From: VXRN01 sp963664365
GTDB taxonomy: Bacteria > Chloroflexota > Dehalococcoidia > Lucifugimonadales > UBA1123
Length of the DNA stretch: 64,000 nucleotides
NCBI GenBank assembly: GCA_963664365.1
Contig: OY761144.1
Span: 2,046,001-2,110,000 of the forward strand
Reading direction: 5' to 3'
The notes below the pieces were generated by a model. It saw only the letters and a list, made by a program, of their open reading frames with translations. It had not been told where the DNA came from and ran no database searches. Made by a program: the position numbers and the translations under genes. This document shows, piece by piece, positions 7,833 through 17,166 of this stretch (position 1 is the stretch's first letter; each line of letters opens with the position of its first letter).

Positions 7833-9521
7833 TTGGTCAAGTTGAGCGGAGGCGAAGCGCTTGCCAAATCGCTTGCGGGGGAAGGCGTGGAGGTCGTATT
7901 CGGGATACCTGGAATACAGATCTACGGCATTGTCGCGGCGATTCGGGACGAACCCGGCATTCGCATGATCACCACACGGCACGAACAGGCGACGACGTAC
8001 ATGGCCGACGGCTATGCCCGCGCGTCAGGCAAGCCGGGTGTCGCGCTGGTGGTGCCGGGCGTCGGTCTCTATAACGCGGCTTCCGGCCTGACCAACGCCT
8101 ACTCCCGTTCCACGCCCGTTCTCCTCATCGCGGGCCAGATTCCGAGGGGCGCCATCGGCAAGAACCGAGGGGCCGTTCACGAAATCGCCGACCAGACCGG
8201 GACGGTGCGCTCCGTGACCAAGTGGCAGGGACAGGCATCCAGGCCCCGCGAAGTTCCGGACGCCGTGTCGGAAGCGTTCCGGCAGATGCGCGCCGGCCGT
8301 CCCCGTCCAACTCTCCTAGAGATGCCCCCCGAAGTCGGGGTGGAGAGGCAAGAGGTCGAACTGCGGAGTCCTGTCCACGTCCCTAGAATCGTGCCCAACA
8401 GTGAAGCGCTGCGGGAGGCGGCGCAGGTTGTCGCCGAGTCTCGGCTGCCATTGATCTACGCGGGAGGCGGCGTGGCGCGCTCCGACGCTGAGGCCGCGCT
8501 TGTCAGCCTGGCCGAGGCGACGAACATACCCGTCATTACGTCCAGCGGAGGCAAGGGGACCATTCCCGACAGACACCCGCTGTCCTACGGCTCCTGCTTC
8601 AGTCCCCGGGGCGAGAGACAGGAGATGAACCAACTCTACGGCGTGATGCAGTCCGCGGACGTGGTGATAGGAATCGGCGCGCGCTTTTCGCTGGGCTATC
8701 CGGCAGGCGAGTCGTCCACGCTGGTGAACGTCAACATAGACGACACGGATCTCGCGAGGCATCATCCCAACACCATTCCCCTGCATGGCGATGCCAGGGC
8801 GACGATAGAGGCGCTGCTTCCCCATCTCATCGAGGCCGGAGCGGGAGACCGTCCGTCGCCCGACGAGGCGGTAAGCGCCGCGCGCAAACTGATAGCCTAC
8901 TACGACATTCGGCTCAAGGAACCCCAGTACCCGGTCCTGGAAGCATTGCGGCGGGGCGTCCCCGAGGACGCATTCGTAGTTTGGGACGTTACGCAGTTCG
9001 GCTACTATGCCCGGACCCATTGGCAGGTCAATCACCCCAAGACGTACATAGACTCCGGCTACTCGTTCAATCTCGGTTACGCCTTCCCGACGGCGCTGGG
9101 AGTAAAGGTCGCAAAGCCTGACCTCCCGGTGGTCTGCATGGCCGGAGACGGCGGGTTCATGTTCAACTCGTCCGAGCTCTCCACGGCCGTCCGGTACGGC
9201 ATCGACGTAGTGACCGTGGTATTCAACAACGACTCCTACGGCAACGTGGCGCGCGACCTGGACGACGCGTTTGGCGGAGCCTATGGGACTGACCTGCGAA
9301 ACCCGGATTTCGTCAGGTTCGCCGAGTCGTTCGGCGCCGTCGGCATGAGAGCGGACGACCCGATGGAGTTGGAGAGACTGATTCCCCTCGCTTTGGAGCG
9401 GGAGGCCCCGGTGATAATCGACGCGCCATTCGCAGAGATGCCGGTGGCGCGCGCGCCGCAGTTCGCGCCGTTCTACAACCTGCCCTGGACGATGCCCCAG
9501 GAGGGCCTGATAGAGTCCTAA
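7833..9521 (+). CDS. Thiamine-pyrophosphate enzyme, acetolactate-synthase-like
   Basis: A 562-residue member of the TPP-dependent decarboxylase/synthase superfamily. The N-terminal PYR domain has the conserved glutamate in TRHEQ; a central domain follows from about residue 190; the C-terminal PP domain has the TPP motif AGDGGFMFN...NNDSYGN. It resembles the acetolactate synthase large subunit and benzoylformate-decarboxylase-type enzymes, and no small regulatory subunit gene lies nearby. The substrate is undetermined. I chose the TTG at 7833 because AGGAGG (7822-7827) is five bases upstream; a GTG at 7827 overlaps that site. It follows the tRNA and may be read from the same promoter. Confidence 0.85.
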   Translation: MVKLSGGEALAKSLAGEGVEVVFGIPGIQIYGIVAAIRDEPGIRMITTRHEQATTYMADGYARASGKPGVALVVPGVGLYNAASGLTNAYSRSTPVLLIAGQIPRGAIGKNRGAVHEIADQTGTVRSVTKWQGQASRPREVPDAVSEAFRQMRAGRPRPTLLEMPPEVGVERQEVELRSPVHVPRIVPNSEALREAAQVVAESRLPLIYAGGGVARSDAEAALVSLAEATNIPVITSSGGKGTIPDRHPLSYGSCFSPRGERQEMNQLYGVMQSADVVIGIGARFSLGYPAGESSTLVNVNIDDTDLARHHPNTIPLHGDARATIEALLPHLIEAGAGDRPSPDEAVSAARKLIAYYDIRLKEPQYPVLEALRRGVPEDAFVVWDVTQFGYYARTHWQVNHPKTYIDSGYSFNLGYAFPTALGVKVAKPDLPVVCMAGDGGFMFNSSELSTAVRYGIDVVTVVFNNDSYGNVARDLDDAFGGAYGTDLRNPDFVRFAESFGAVGMRADDPMELERLIPLALEREAPVIIDAPFAEMPVARAPQFAPFYNLPWTMPQEGLIES

Positions 9522-9705
9522 CGCGCTGCTGAACACCCGGAGCGGTGGCGCGCCCGCCCCCCCTCCTCCCCGGTTTAAACAGCGAAGAGTTCGCAAATTG
9601 GCCCACCGGACGCGCCGCGGCTCGATGTCCCTTCCGAGGGCGTGCGGAGGAGCGCTGAATGTCGCGAGGAATAGGTTGGCGAGGCTCGACCGATGAGATG
9701 GGCGG

Positions 9706-10866
9706 CTACTCTTGCGACAGAAGCCAGCCCACCAGAGCGTCCACGAAGGCGTCGCCATAGCCGGGCGAATGGCCGCCGCCCTCCCCCACCCAAAGCTCGA
9801 TGCTGATCCCCTCGGCGCAGCCCGATTCCACCCGGAACGCCTGGGTCTCGGAGCCCGGCACATATTGGTCGAGGTCCAGCGTCGCGTATGGCTGGTGGCT
9901 TTCGGGCCATTCGCAGCCGGCCCGCCGGCTCCAGCGCGCCACCATGTCCCAAGCGCCGACGTAGAACGCCGGTCCGTCGTCCTTAGGGTCCGGCTCGCCC
10001 CGGTCGCCCTCGAACTGGATCACTTCGTCTTCAGCGCCGTGAATGTGCAGCACGGACACAGGGGGCGCGCCGTCGCAGCTAGAGTCCTCGACATAGCTCG
10101 TCCCGGCGAGACTGGCCACTGCGCGGAGTCCCGGCAGACCTTTGCAGGCGACGTGGTATGACATGAACCCGCCGTTGGAGTAACCGAAGAAGTACACCGG
10201 CCCGAAGTCCTTGATTTTCTTCGCTTCCGCCACCAGTTCGTTCAGATAGGCGATGTCATCTTCGCCGGACTTGCCTCCGTCGCAGCATTGGTCGGTCGGG
10301 TTCCAGAAGCGGCTTCCCTCCCCGTCCCGTATCCCGTTGGGCAGCAGTAGAGCGAACCCGTCCGCGTTCACGCGCTCGTGGAGCGGCACGTACTCGGCTT
10401 GGTAGGCGGAGTCTCCTCCGAAGCCGTGAAGTGAAACGATGAGCGGAGTCTCGCCGTCGGCGAATTCAATAGGAGTCACCAAGACCGTGCGATCTTCCCG
10501 TCCGGGGTGATCGACGTAGTGGATCGCGCCCCCGGCATCCTCAGCCAGGCCGACTGTCCTCTCCAATGCCGTACCCTTCGGCGACAATCGGTCGTCCTTG
10601 CTCTCGAACCACTCCTCCTTGTCCGCTAAGGCCAACTCCGATTTGGCGGCGGTTTCCTCTAGTTCCTCGATCCTGCTCTTGAGTTCAGCGTTCTCGTCCG
10701 CAAGCGCTTGGAGAGACTCTTCCAGGGATCGGATCTTGCCCTCCAACTCAATCACCCGCGCGTCCCCCGCGGAATCTTCGTCGCCGCACGCAAATAGAGT
10801 GGCGGCCAGCAGGATGCAGACCGCCGCCGCGACCAGATGTCGCGGAGAGTGTTCGAGAATGGCCAT
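9706..10866 (-). CDS. Lipoprotein alpha/beta-hydrolase (PHB-depolymerase / feruloyl-esterase type)
   Basis: A 386-residue predicted lipoprotein. Residues 1-27 form a signal peptide with a lipobox ending at Cys27 (TLFAC). A short coiled coil spans about residues 38-75. The rest is an esterase-like alpha/beta hydrolase with the nucleophile elbow GYSNGG, an oxyanion segment LHGFGG, a likely aspartate in HGAEDEVI and a histidine in GGGHSPGYG. The family (LpqC/PhaZ-like) hydrolyses polyester or feruloyl ester bonds; the substrate is unknown. The coiled coil between lipid anchor and enzyme is unusual and may space the domain from the membrane. The 184 bases between this gene and the TPP enzyme contain nothing I can interpret. 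Confidence 0.82.
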   Translation of the reverse strand: MAILEHSPRHLVAAAVCILLAATLFACGDEDSAGDARVIELEGKIRSLEESLQALADENAELKSRIEELEETAAKSELALADKEEWFESKDDRLSPKGTALERTVGLAEDAGGAIHYVDHPGREDRTVLVTPIEFADGETPLIVSLHGFGGDSAYQAEYVPLHERVNADGFALLLPNGIRDGEGSRFWNPTDQCCDGGKSGEDDIAYLNELVAEAKKIKDFGPVYFFGYSNGGFMSYHVACKGLPGLRAVASLAGTSYVEDSSCDGAPPVSVLHIHGAEDEVIQFEGDRGEPDPKDDGPAFYVGAWDMVARWSRRAGCEWPESHQPYATLDLDQYVPGSETQAFRVESGCAEGISIELWVGEGGGHSPGYGDAFVDALVGWLLSQE

Positions 10867-10918
10867 TAGGGGCTTCCTCCCAAGTATCCGCGCTGTTCGC
10901 GCCGTATTGCCCGCGCTG

Positions 10919-12103
10919 CTAGTCCTTGGGACGGCGTAGCGGCTGTCCGCTCAGATATGTGCCGACTCGCCAGAGCCACTCCGCGGGACCGAACAAGAAG
11001 CGGCTCAGCCAGGCTTGGGACCACCATAGCTGCAACGCCCATACGACGAGCGCGAACGCCAGAACGACGCTTCGGTTCACAAAGTCCGCGTTCCCCAGCA
11101 AGACCGTCAGAAAGAGCGCTCCGAGCGCGGTCTGCGTCAGGTAGTTGGTCAACGCCATCCTGCCGACTGCGCGCAGACGCCTCTTGAGCCGGTTGTCCGC
11201 GCGGTTGTTCCAAAGGATGATGAGGCTCATGTATCCCAGTGAGGCGGGAATCGTGCCGAGCGTGTTCGGAATCTGGCCGACGAACGCGACCTCGCGTGAG
11301 TAATCGTTCATTGCGGTAATGACGACGCCCGCGGCGGCAAGCGGCAGCCCGACGGCGATCCCCGCGATTGCGGTCATTCGGTATGTCCTCGCGGGCAGGC
11401 CGCCGTTCATGAAGCCGGTGCGGTACAAGCCCGCGCCGACGAGAATCAGCCCTAAGGCGCGCAGGAAATAGCCAAACAGGAAGTAAAGCTCGATAGGGTC
11501 ATCGCCCGAAGTCTCCCCCGGCGTCCAGAGGCCGGCCAGCGACGCGTCGGTCGTGTCGGCGAGGCGCTGCGCGAACAGCGTACAGGCGACGGACAGCGCG
11601 AACACGACGACTCCAACGGAGATGAGCGCCCGGTTCGGCATCTTTCGGAGCGCGAGCAGGAACACCGACGACACCGCATAGACCATCAGCACGTCTCCTT
11701 CCCACAAGAGGAAGTGGAGCAGGCCGATCAGCAGCAGCAGCGCGTTTCGCCACAGGTTCAGCGTCACGGCGCGCCTTCCTCTCGCGGCGGCGCGGTCGAT
11801 GAAGAGGATCATCCCTGCGCCGAACAGCAGCGAAAACAACCCCATGAACTTCTGATCGACGAAGACCTCGCCGAGGATGCCCACAGCCCAGTCGAGCCAC
11901 GTCTCTGAGCCGCCCGCGCTTAGGTTGAGATAGGGCGCGCCGCCAAACCTGAAGTGAACGGCGTTCATCAACAGAATGCCGAGTACCGCAACCCCGCGTA
12001 TCAGGTCGAGGCTGGTAATGCGAGCGCGCTCCCGAACCGGTCCGGAATCGGCGGTCTCGGAACCTGCTGCCACTTTGTCTAACTCCTTGCGCGAGGCCGG
12101 CAT
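10919..12103 (-). CDS. DUF418 (YeiB-like) polytopic membrane protein
   Basis: A membrane protein of about 394 residues with eight to ten hydrophobic segments. The N-terminal SLDLIRGVAVLGILLMN is characteristic of the YeiB / DUF418 and related acyltransferase-3-like families. C-terminal hallmarks are GRMALTNYLTQ and the final LSRFLFGPAEWLWR. The function of DUF418 is unknown; transport or modification of an envelope component is a guess. The frame is open 50 residues further upstream, but those residues are arginine-rich and unlike a membrane-protein start, so I used the ATG at 12103. It lies 52 bases upstream of the lipoprotein esterase on the same strand, so the two may be co-transcribed. 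Confidence 0.82.
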   Translation of the reverse strand: MPASRKELDKVAAGSETADSGPVRERARITSLDLIRGVAVLGILLMNAVHFRFGGAPYLNLSAGGSETWLDWAVGILGEVFVDQKFMGLFSLLFGAGMILFIDRAAARGRRAVTLNLWRNALLLLIGLLHFLLWEGDVLMVYAVSSVFLLALRKMPNRALISVGVVVFALSVACTLFAQRLADTTDASLAGLWTPGETSGDDPIELYFLFGYFLRALGLILVGAGLYRTGFMNGGLPARTYRMTAIAGIAVGLPLAAAGVVITAMNDYSREVAFVGQIPNTLGTIPASLGYMSLIILWNNRADNRLKRRLRAVGRMALTNYLTQTALGALFLTVLLGNADFVNRSVVLAFALVVWALQLWWSQAWLSRFLFGPAEWLWRVGTYLSGQPLRRPKD

Positions 12104-12322
12104 AAATCTTTGCGAGCGTTCTGCCCATGGCGTCCGGAATCCTTCGGCGCGCCGCCCGTAGGTTAGCAGATTCGCCGCGCGAACGCCCCTACCCGTCCGA
12201 CTTCGTCGGAGACTGCTTCGGAATGCGGACCGCGCGATTGACCCGCATACCACCCTGACGGGTATGATGTACTCGATGTTGAAACGTGACTAACCGAACC
12301 GGACGGCGCGAGGCATGGCTTT

Positions 12323-13162
12323 ATGAAACGGTTGGCAGATGCGACACAGAGGCTGGTTGACGCGCCCGCTTTCGAGTACACCATAATAGGGATTATCATA
12401 CTCAACGGCGCGGTGCTTGGATTGACTACCTCCCCGGCGCTGAGCGATCGGTACGATAGCTGGTTCAGACTAGGCAACCAGATAGCTCTGGCGATATTCA
12501 TCGCGGAAGCGCTGCTCAAGATGATCGCGTCGTCGCCCCGACTTACCGGATACTTCAAGGACGGCTGGAATATCTTCGACTTTCTGGTGATCGTGTTCGC
12601 GCTGATTCCCGCCACCGGCCAGTTTGCGATGATCGCCCGTCTCGCGCGCCTGCTGCGAGTGCTGCGGCTGATCTCCGCCATCAGAGACCTGCGCCTGATC
12701 GTCTCCGCCCTCGTGCGCTCCATCCCAAGCGTGGGTCACGTCATGCTGCTGATGAGCATCATCGTTTACATCTACGCCGTCATGGGCTACCACCTGTTTC
12801 ACGAAGAAGACCCGGATAACTGGGGAAGCTTGGGCATGGCGCTCCTGACCTTGTTCAACGTGATCACGCTGGAGGGCTGGACCGAGGTGATGTCCACCGC
12901 GATGAAGATACATTCGCTTGCTTGGCTCTACTTCGTGAGCTTCGTCATAATCGGGACGTTCGTGGTCATCAACCTGTTCATTGCTATAATCATCAACAAC
13001 CTGGACGAAGCCAAGCTCGAACGTCTCCGGGACATCGAGCGCCCGGTATCGAGGGAAGACCTGCTGCGGGAGATACGCGCCACGCAGGACGCGCTCCAGC
13101 GGCTCGAAGCGCGCCTAGACGATGACGGGGAAGAGACGGCAACTGGCAATTCTCAGAGGTAG
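12323..13162 (+). CDS. Voltage-gated cation channel, NaChBac/BacNaV-like, with an EGW selectivity filter
   Basis: A 279-residue single-domain ion-transport protein with S1-S4 at about residues 18-126, S5 at 135-156, a pore loop, and S6 at 200-226. S4 has arginines at every third position (R106, R109, R112, R115). The pore filter reads TLEGWTE (182-188), where NaChBac-type sodium channels typically have TLESW. The glycine after the glutamate resembles eukaryotic Cav domain I and, as I recall, the bacterial calcium channel CavMr. Residues 228-270 form a charged helix, likely the tetramerising coiled coil of this family. It would work as a homotetramer in the plasma membrane. Calcium preference is an inference from the filter. 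Confidence 0.88.
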   Translation: MKRLADATQRLVDAPAFEYTIIGIIILNGAVLGLTTSPALSDRYDSWFRLGNQIALAIFIAEALLKMIASSPRLTGYFKDGWNIFDFLVIVFALIPATGQFAMIARLARLLRVLRLISAIRDLRLIVSALVRSIPSVGHVMLLMSIIVYIYAVMGYHLFHEEDPDNWGSLGMALLTLFNVITLEGWTEVMSTAMKIHSLAWLYFVSFVIIGTFVVINLFIAIIINNLDEAKLERLRDIERPVSREDLLREIRATQDALQRLEARLDDDGEETATGNSQR

Positions 13163-13209
13163 CGCATCCTGGAACGGGCCTATGGGCAAGCTGTGAGAAA
13201 ACATTACTC

Positions 13210-13238
13210 TTGACAGCTTGTACAGTCTGCACTACGTT
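13210..13238 (+). promoter_or_regulatory. Promoter of dxs
   Basis: A perfect TTGACA (13210-13215), a 17-base spacer and TACGTT (13233-13238) lie about 70 bases upstream of the dxs start. Confidence 0.65.
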
Positions 13239-13306
13239 ACTTAAGATGGGGTGTGCGTAAGCCGTGTTCGGCCGCGCAATTCGTCACTCCACGAGGAGTT
13301 CTCCAA

Positions 13307-15220
13307 ATGTCCCAGCGTCTCCTGGATCGGATCGATTCACCGGGTGACCTCAAAGACCTGACTCACGACGAGTTGGACCAGGTCGCGCAAGAAGCGCGAG
13401 ACACCATCATCTCCGTCATAACAGAGCGCGGCGGCCATCTGGCTTCCAACCTGGGGGTCGTCGAGCTTACGCTGGCGCTGCACCGGGTTTTCGACAGCCC
13501 GACCGACAGCCTGGTCTGGGACACCACCAATCAGCTCTATACGCACAAGTTGGTCACGGGCCGTCGTGACGAGTTCCAAAACATCCGGCTGGAGGGCGGG
13601 CTGTCGGGATTCGGAGAGCCGAGCGAGAGTCCGCACGACACGCTGGCCGCGGGCCACGCGGGCACCGGACTTTCGATCGCTCTGGGAGTCGCCGAGGGCG
13701 CGGAAAACCGCCAGACGGACTCGTGGACCATCGCGGTCGTTGGGGACGGGGCGATGACATCCGGTTCGAGCTTCGAGGCGCTGAACAACATCGTGCATCT
13801 CAATCCGGAGAAATTCGTCGTCGTGCTCAATGACAACGGGATGTCGATCTCCGAAAACATCGGGTTCCTGACCAACTGGCGCAAGCGCATTATCACTCAC
13901 CCCGAATACAACGCGATGGCGGGGCGCATGAAGGCGCTCTCCAAGAGAGTGCCCACCGGGCAGCTTATGTACAGCCTCGTCAAGAGATTCAATACCGGGC
14001 TCGCGGGCATGATCGTGCCAACGATGTTCTGGACGGAGATGGGGTTCCAGTATTTGGGCCCGATCGACGGTCACGACTTCAAGCAGCTCGAGGTGACGCT
14101 CAAACAGGCTAGAAATACCACAGGCTCCGTGCCGCTGGTACACGTGGTGACGCACAAGGGACACGGCTATGAGCCGGCCGAGGACGACCCGGTGAAGTTT
14201 CACCAGCCGAGTTCTCCACTGGGAGCCGGGTCGGGAGCGCCGACATACTCCAGCGTGTTCGCGCAGACGATCAAGCGCATAATGCGTGAGGACGAGTCGG
14301 TCGTGGGCATCAGCGCGGCGATGCTCGAAGGCACGGGGTTGGCGGAGGTTCAGCGCGATTTCCCGGACCGGGTTTTCGACGTGGGGATAGCGGAGCAGCA
14401 CGCGGTCAGCATGGCGGCGGGGATGGCGTCGGCGGGCCTCAATCCGTTCGTCTCGATCTACTCGACTTTCCTCCAGCGGGCATTCGACCAAGTGGTACAC
14501 GACGTCTGCCTTCAGAATCTGCCCGTGACCGTGATTGCGGATCGCGCGGGAATCGTGGGCGAGGACGGCAAGACGCACCATGGCGCGTTCGACATCACGT
14601 ATTTGAGGTGTCTTCCGAACGCGGTGGTGGCCGCGCCCATGGACGAGAACGAGTTTCAGCATCTCATCTACACCGCGTACAAGCGCCGGGGGCCTTTCGC
14701 TATCCGGATCGCTCGGGGAACGGCGACGGGCGCGCCGATGGACGACGAACTCATGGAGCTGCCGTTGGGCAGGGGTGTTGTGGTCAGGGAGGGGCGCGAC
14801 CTGGTGATCTTCGCTCTTGGCAAGACCGTCGGCCCAGCGTTGGAGGCGGCTGAAAGGCTCGCCGAGTACGGCGTCTCGTGCGGCGTTGTGAACCCGATTT
14901 TCGTGAAACCGCTCGACGTCGATCTGCTCCTGGACGCGGCGCGGCGCGCGCGGCGTATCCTCACGGTGGAGGAGAACGTTCTGGCCGGAGGGTTCGGTTC
15001 GGCGGCGCTCGAAGCGCTTGCCGAGGCGGGAGTGGAGGACGTATCGGTGCATCGCATCGGAATGCCGGACTCGTTCATAGAGCACGGCACGGCGGACGAC
15101 CAGCGGCATCATCTGCAACTGGACTCGGAAGGCATTGTCGAGGAAGCGCTGAGAGTCTTCTTCCCGGACGCGGGGGCCCAGCAGAGTAAGGTAGAGCCGG
15201 GAGTGGCGATCAAAGTGTAG
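13307..15220 (+). CDS. dxs: 1-deoxy-D-xylulose-5-phosphate synthase
   Basis: A 637-residue TPP-dependent transketolase-like enzyme that condenses pyruvate and glyceraldehyde 3-phosphate, the first step of the methylerythritol-phosphate isoprenoid pathway. Hallmarks are HLASNLGVVELTLALH, GHAGTGLSIALG, the TPP motif VGDGAMTSG...NDNGMSI, YLGPIDGHD, DVGIAEQHAV and DRAGIVGEDGKTHHG. Length is normal. The ATG at 13307 follows CGAGGAG at a normal distance; a GTG at 13253 would be too close to the promoter. It is transcribed from its own promoter. Confidence 0.96.
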   Translation: MSQRLLDRIDSPGDLKDLTHDELDQVAQEARDTIISVITERGGHLASNLGVVELTLALHRVFDSPTDSLVWDTTNQLYTHKLVTGRRDEFQNIRLEGGLSGFGEPSESPHDTLAAGHAGTGLSIALGVAEGAENRQTDSWTIAVVGDGAMTSGSSFEALNNIVHLNPEKFVVVLNDNGMSISENIGFLTNWRKRIITHPEYNAMAGRMKALSKRVPTGQLMYSLVKRFNTGLAGMIVPTMFWTEMGFQYLGPIDGHDFKQLEVTLKQARNTTGSVPLVHVVTHKGHGYEPAEDDPVKFHQPSSPLGAGSGAPTYSSVFAQTIKRIMREDESVVGISAAMLEGTGLAEVQRDFPDRVFDVGIAEQHAVSMAAGMASAGLNPFVSIYSTFLQRAFDQVVHDVCLQNLPVTVIADRAGIVGEDGKTHHGAFDITYLRCLPNAVVAAPMDENEFQHLIYTAYKRRGPFAIRIARGTATGAPMDDELMELPLGRGVVVREGRDLVIFALGKTVGPALEAAERLAEYGVSCGVVNPIFVKPLDVDLLLDAARRARRILTVEENVLAGGFGSAALEALAEAGVEDVSVHRIGMPDSFIEHGTADDQRHHLQLDSEGIVEEALRVFFPDAGAQQSKVEPGVAIKV

Positions 15221-15270
15221 GGTATGGCTGGACTGCAAAAAGCGCTAGTCTGCACCTTGGGAGCAAAGTC

Positions 15271-15528
15271 ATGACACTAGAAAAGCAAACGGCCTTCTAT
15301 GAAACTATACGCGAGGGTCTGGAAGCTAAGTCGCCCGGCAAGTGGGCAGTAGTGGCGAATGAGGCGCTGGTCGGAGTGTATGGCTCAAATCGAGAGGCTT
15401 CTGAAGCCGCGCTTCCTCTCTTGAAGCAGGGAGCCTGTCTTGTCCGACACGTTGGGTACAGCGTACAGGGCGTACAAGGAGTTCCACTGTCGTTGCAGAT
15501 CCAACGTGTTCCCGATCACATACGATAA
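15271..15528 (+). CDS. Small DUF5678-like protein upstream of a retropepsin-like protease
   Basis: An 85-residue protein whose first 60 residues (YETIREGLEAKSPGKWAVV...VGVYGSNREA) resemble the DUF5678 type: a short helix, a KWAV strand and a VG.Y/G turn. Function is unknown. The family is often found next to retropepsin-like aspartic protease genes, and one overlaps its 3' end here. The tail beyond about residue 62 overlaps the next gene. This stretch has lower GC than dxs, which may indicate transfer. It starts 50 bases after dxs. Confidence 0.6.
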   Translation: MTLEKQTAFYETIREGLEAKSPGKWAVVANEALVGVYGSNREASEAALPLLKQGACLVRHVGYSVQGVQGVPLSLQIQRVPDHIR

Positions 15529-15928
15529 TCGTCCCATCGTTCACGGACTCATTAGCAGTCAAGGCGAGTTTGAAGCAACGCCTGAAGGCGACAGCGTTGT
15601 TTCATCAGCGCCTGTTGGTTCCGGGTCTATGTTGCTAGACACCGGGGCGACTACGACAGTCTTGGACTTGGAAATAGCCGAGAAACTGTCGCTTCCTGAG
15701 ACTGAGCTTTACACAGAAGAGACTGTTTCGGGTATAGGCGGAAGTATATCAGTGCGTCAGTTCACCGGTGTGATCTACTTATCTGATTGGGGTATTACAG
15801 TCCCGACTACATTTCTCGCGTTTCCCCTTCTTGCTCAGACTGGGTTCACAGCAATCATAGGCATGGACATTCTTAGTGATTATGTTCTGGTTGTCGATGG
15901 CCCGGAAAAGAAGATTGATCTATACTGA
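15440..15928 (+). CDS. Retropepsin-like aspartic protease
   Basis: A 162-residue single-domain protein with the retroviral-protease-type active site LLDTGATTTVLD at about residues 71-82, a flap-like GIGG segment and the C-terminal AIIGMDILSDY strand. Such proteins work as homodimers. The TTG at 15440 has GGGAG six bases upstream but overlaps the DUF5678-like gene by 89 bases; a GTG at 15506 would reduce the overlap but lacks a ribosome-binding site. Substrate unknown. A second, different retropepsin gene lies at 25297. Confidence 0.75.
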   Translation: MSDTLGTAYRAYKEFHCRCRSNVFPITYDNRPIVHGLISSQGEFEATPEGDSVVSSAPVGSGSMLLDTGATTTVLDLEIAEKLSLPETELYTEETVSGIGGSISVRQFTGVIYLSDWGITVPTTFLAFPLLAQTGFTAIIGMDILSDYVLVVDGPEKKIDLY

Positions 15929-15943
15929 CCTGCGCCGCCGTCG

Positions 15944-17119
15944 TTACCATCTCTCGGACTCTTCGGCATATACGTGGTCAGGCATCCTGTAGCTTATGCC
16001 CGCCTCATCGAACACCGACGCCTCCAGCAGGGACGTGAATCTGGAGAAGTTGTTGTCCTGAGCGTGTCCAGGCAGCAGCTTGTTCAAAATGCCCTGGTAA
16101 CGCTCTTGGATCCGGAACCACTCCAATACCCCAAACGTGGACTGTTTGGGATATTTCAGTTCATTGGCCAAGTGATTGCCAATTAGCGCGCGCGACACCT
16201 GGAACACATACTTCACAAGGCTGCGGCGCTGGGCCGGGTCGTCTATCCCTATGACCAACGGAGCGGAGTTGATCAGTGAGTTTGCCATCGACACGCACTC
16301 GAAGCCTGGAGACGGCTCGCACAAGTGTCCAATCCGGAATAGCTTCAGAGCGTCTTCTTCCTCACGAAACAGTATCGTTTGCGGGATGCCCATAAGATGG
16401 CCCGTATAGCGCCAGACGGCCATAAAGCTTTCGCGTTCTTCGTCATTGAAAACGGCGCCCAAGCTCTCCAGGTGCCTGATCAGTCTGGCTGAAAACGCGG
16501 TGATCGCGAAGCCCAGGTGCGCGGCGCTAAGCGGCGCCCCCCACGACGCTTCATCCCACTCATTCGATTCGTACAGCAGGCGTCTAACCTGCGCATGGAC
16601 GAGTCGGACGCGCACAGAGAGTTTCCAGCCATCTCCGCTTCTGTCCAAGCCCCCGGGAACGAACAGCTCGATCATGTGTCGGTTGTTCTGTTTCAGGCGT
16701 CTGACACCCTGATCGCGGACGCGCCCGGTTATAAAGAACGACTTGCTGATGTTGGTCGAGAATCCTTCTACGAGCGTGCCTCCTACGAACGCCCCCAGAA
16801 CGAGTCTCGAATTCCTGTGAAACATGCGAATGCCGGGATTGAAGGCAGAGGGATCGAACCAACTCGGCGGAGTTTCCAGCTTCGTGAAGAGTTCTATGAG
16901 CGCGGGAGGCGCGTCACGCAAAACAACGTCGTCATCACCGTCCATTACGGCCCGGATGACTCGCGCTGCCTCACCCTGGTCAAGAGACGCAAGCTGCTCA
17001 ACCGCCGCGTCGGCTTCGGGGTCTCCGATAGCAGTATGCGCGATGTATTTGTCAGCGACTCTTCGGTCGATGCTCCGGGCCTTCTCGTAGCCCTCTCTGT
17101 AGTCCGTTGGTATGTTCAC
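15944..17119 (-). CDS. MpaB / rubber-oxygenase-like (DUF2236) protein
   Basis: A protein of about 391 residues resembling the DUF2236 family (MpaB, latex-clearing protein Lcp), heme-b oxygenases that cleave isoprenoid chains. Visible features are HRNSRLVLGAFVGGTLVEGF, FITGRVRDQGVRRLKQN, a charged RLVHAQVRRLL helix with a following W..A.WGAPLS, and AVWRYTGHLMGIP, all typical of the family's helical core. There is no signal peptide. The frame is open further upstream, but that part is inside the MMPL gene and not protein-like; the GTG at 17119 is the first plausible start. It lies 48 bases downstream of the MMPL transporter and is probably co-transcribed with it. Confidence 0.72.
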   Translation of the reverse strand: MNIPTDYREGYEKARSIDRRVADKYIAHTAIGDPEADAAVEQLASLDQGEAARVIRAVMDGDDDVVLRDAPPALIELFTKLETPPSWFDPSAFNPGIRMFHRNSRLVLGAFVGGTLVEGFSTNISKSFFITGRVRDQGVRRLKQNNRHMIELFVPGGLDRSGDGWKLSVRVRLVHAQVRRLLYESNEWDEASWGAPLSAAHLGFAITAFSARLIRHLESLGAVFNDEERESFMAVWRYTGHLMGIPQTILFREEEDALKLFRIGHLCEPSPGFECVSMANSLINSAPLVIGIDDPAQRRSLVKYVFQVSRALIGNHLANELKYPKQSTFGVLEWFRIQERYQGILNKLLPGHAQDNNFSRFTSLLEASVFDEAGISYRMPDHVYAEESERW

Positions 17120-17166
17120 TATCGTTCGCCCTAGGCTCAGTGGCGCTTCCTCAGGCGAGGAGGATA

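Noticed and set aside
8316..9863. Long minus-strand open frame opposite the TPP enzyme
   Set aside because: It is a shadow of the high-GC gene, with low-complexity basic composition.
13337..15238. Long minus-strand open frame opposite dxs
   Set aside because: It is arginine/histidine-rich with no family resemblance and lies wholly on the complement of a clear dxs gene.
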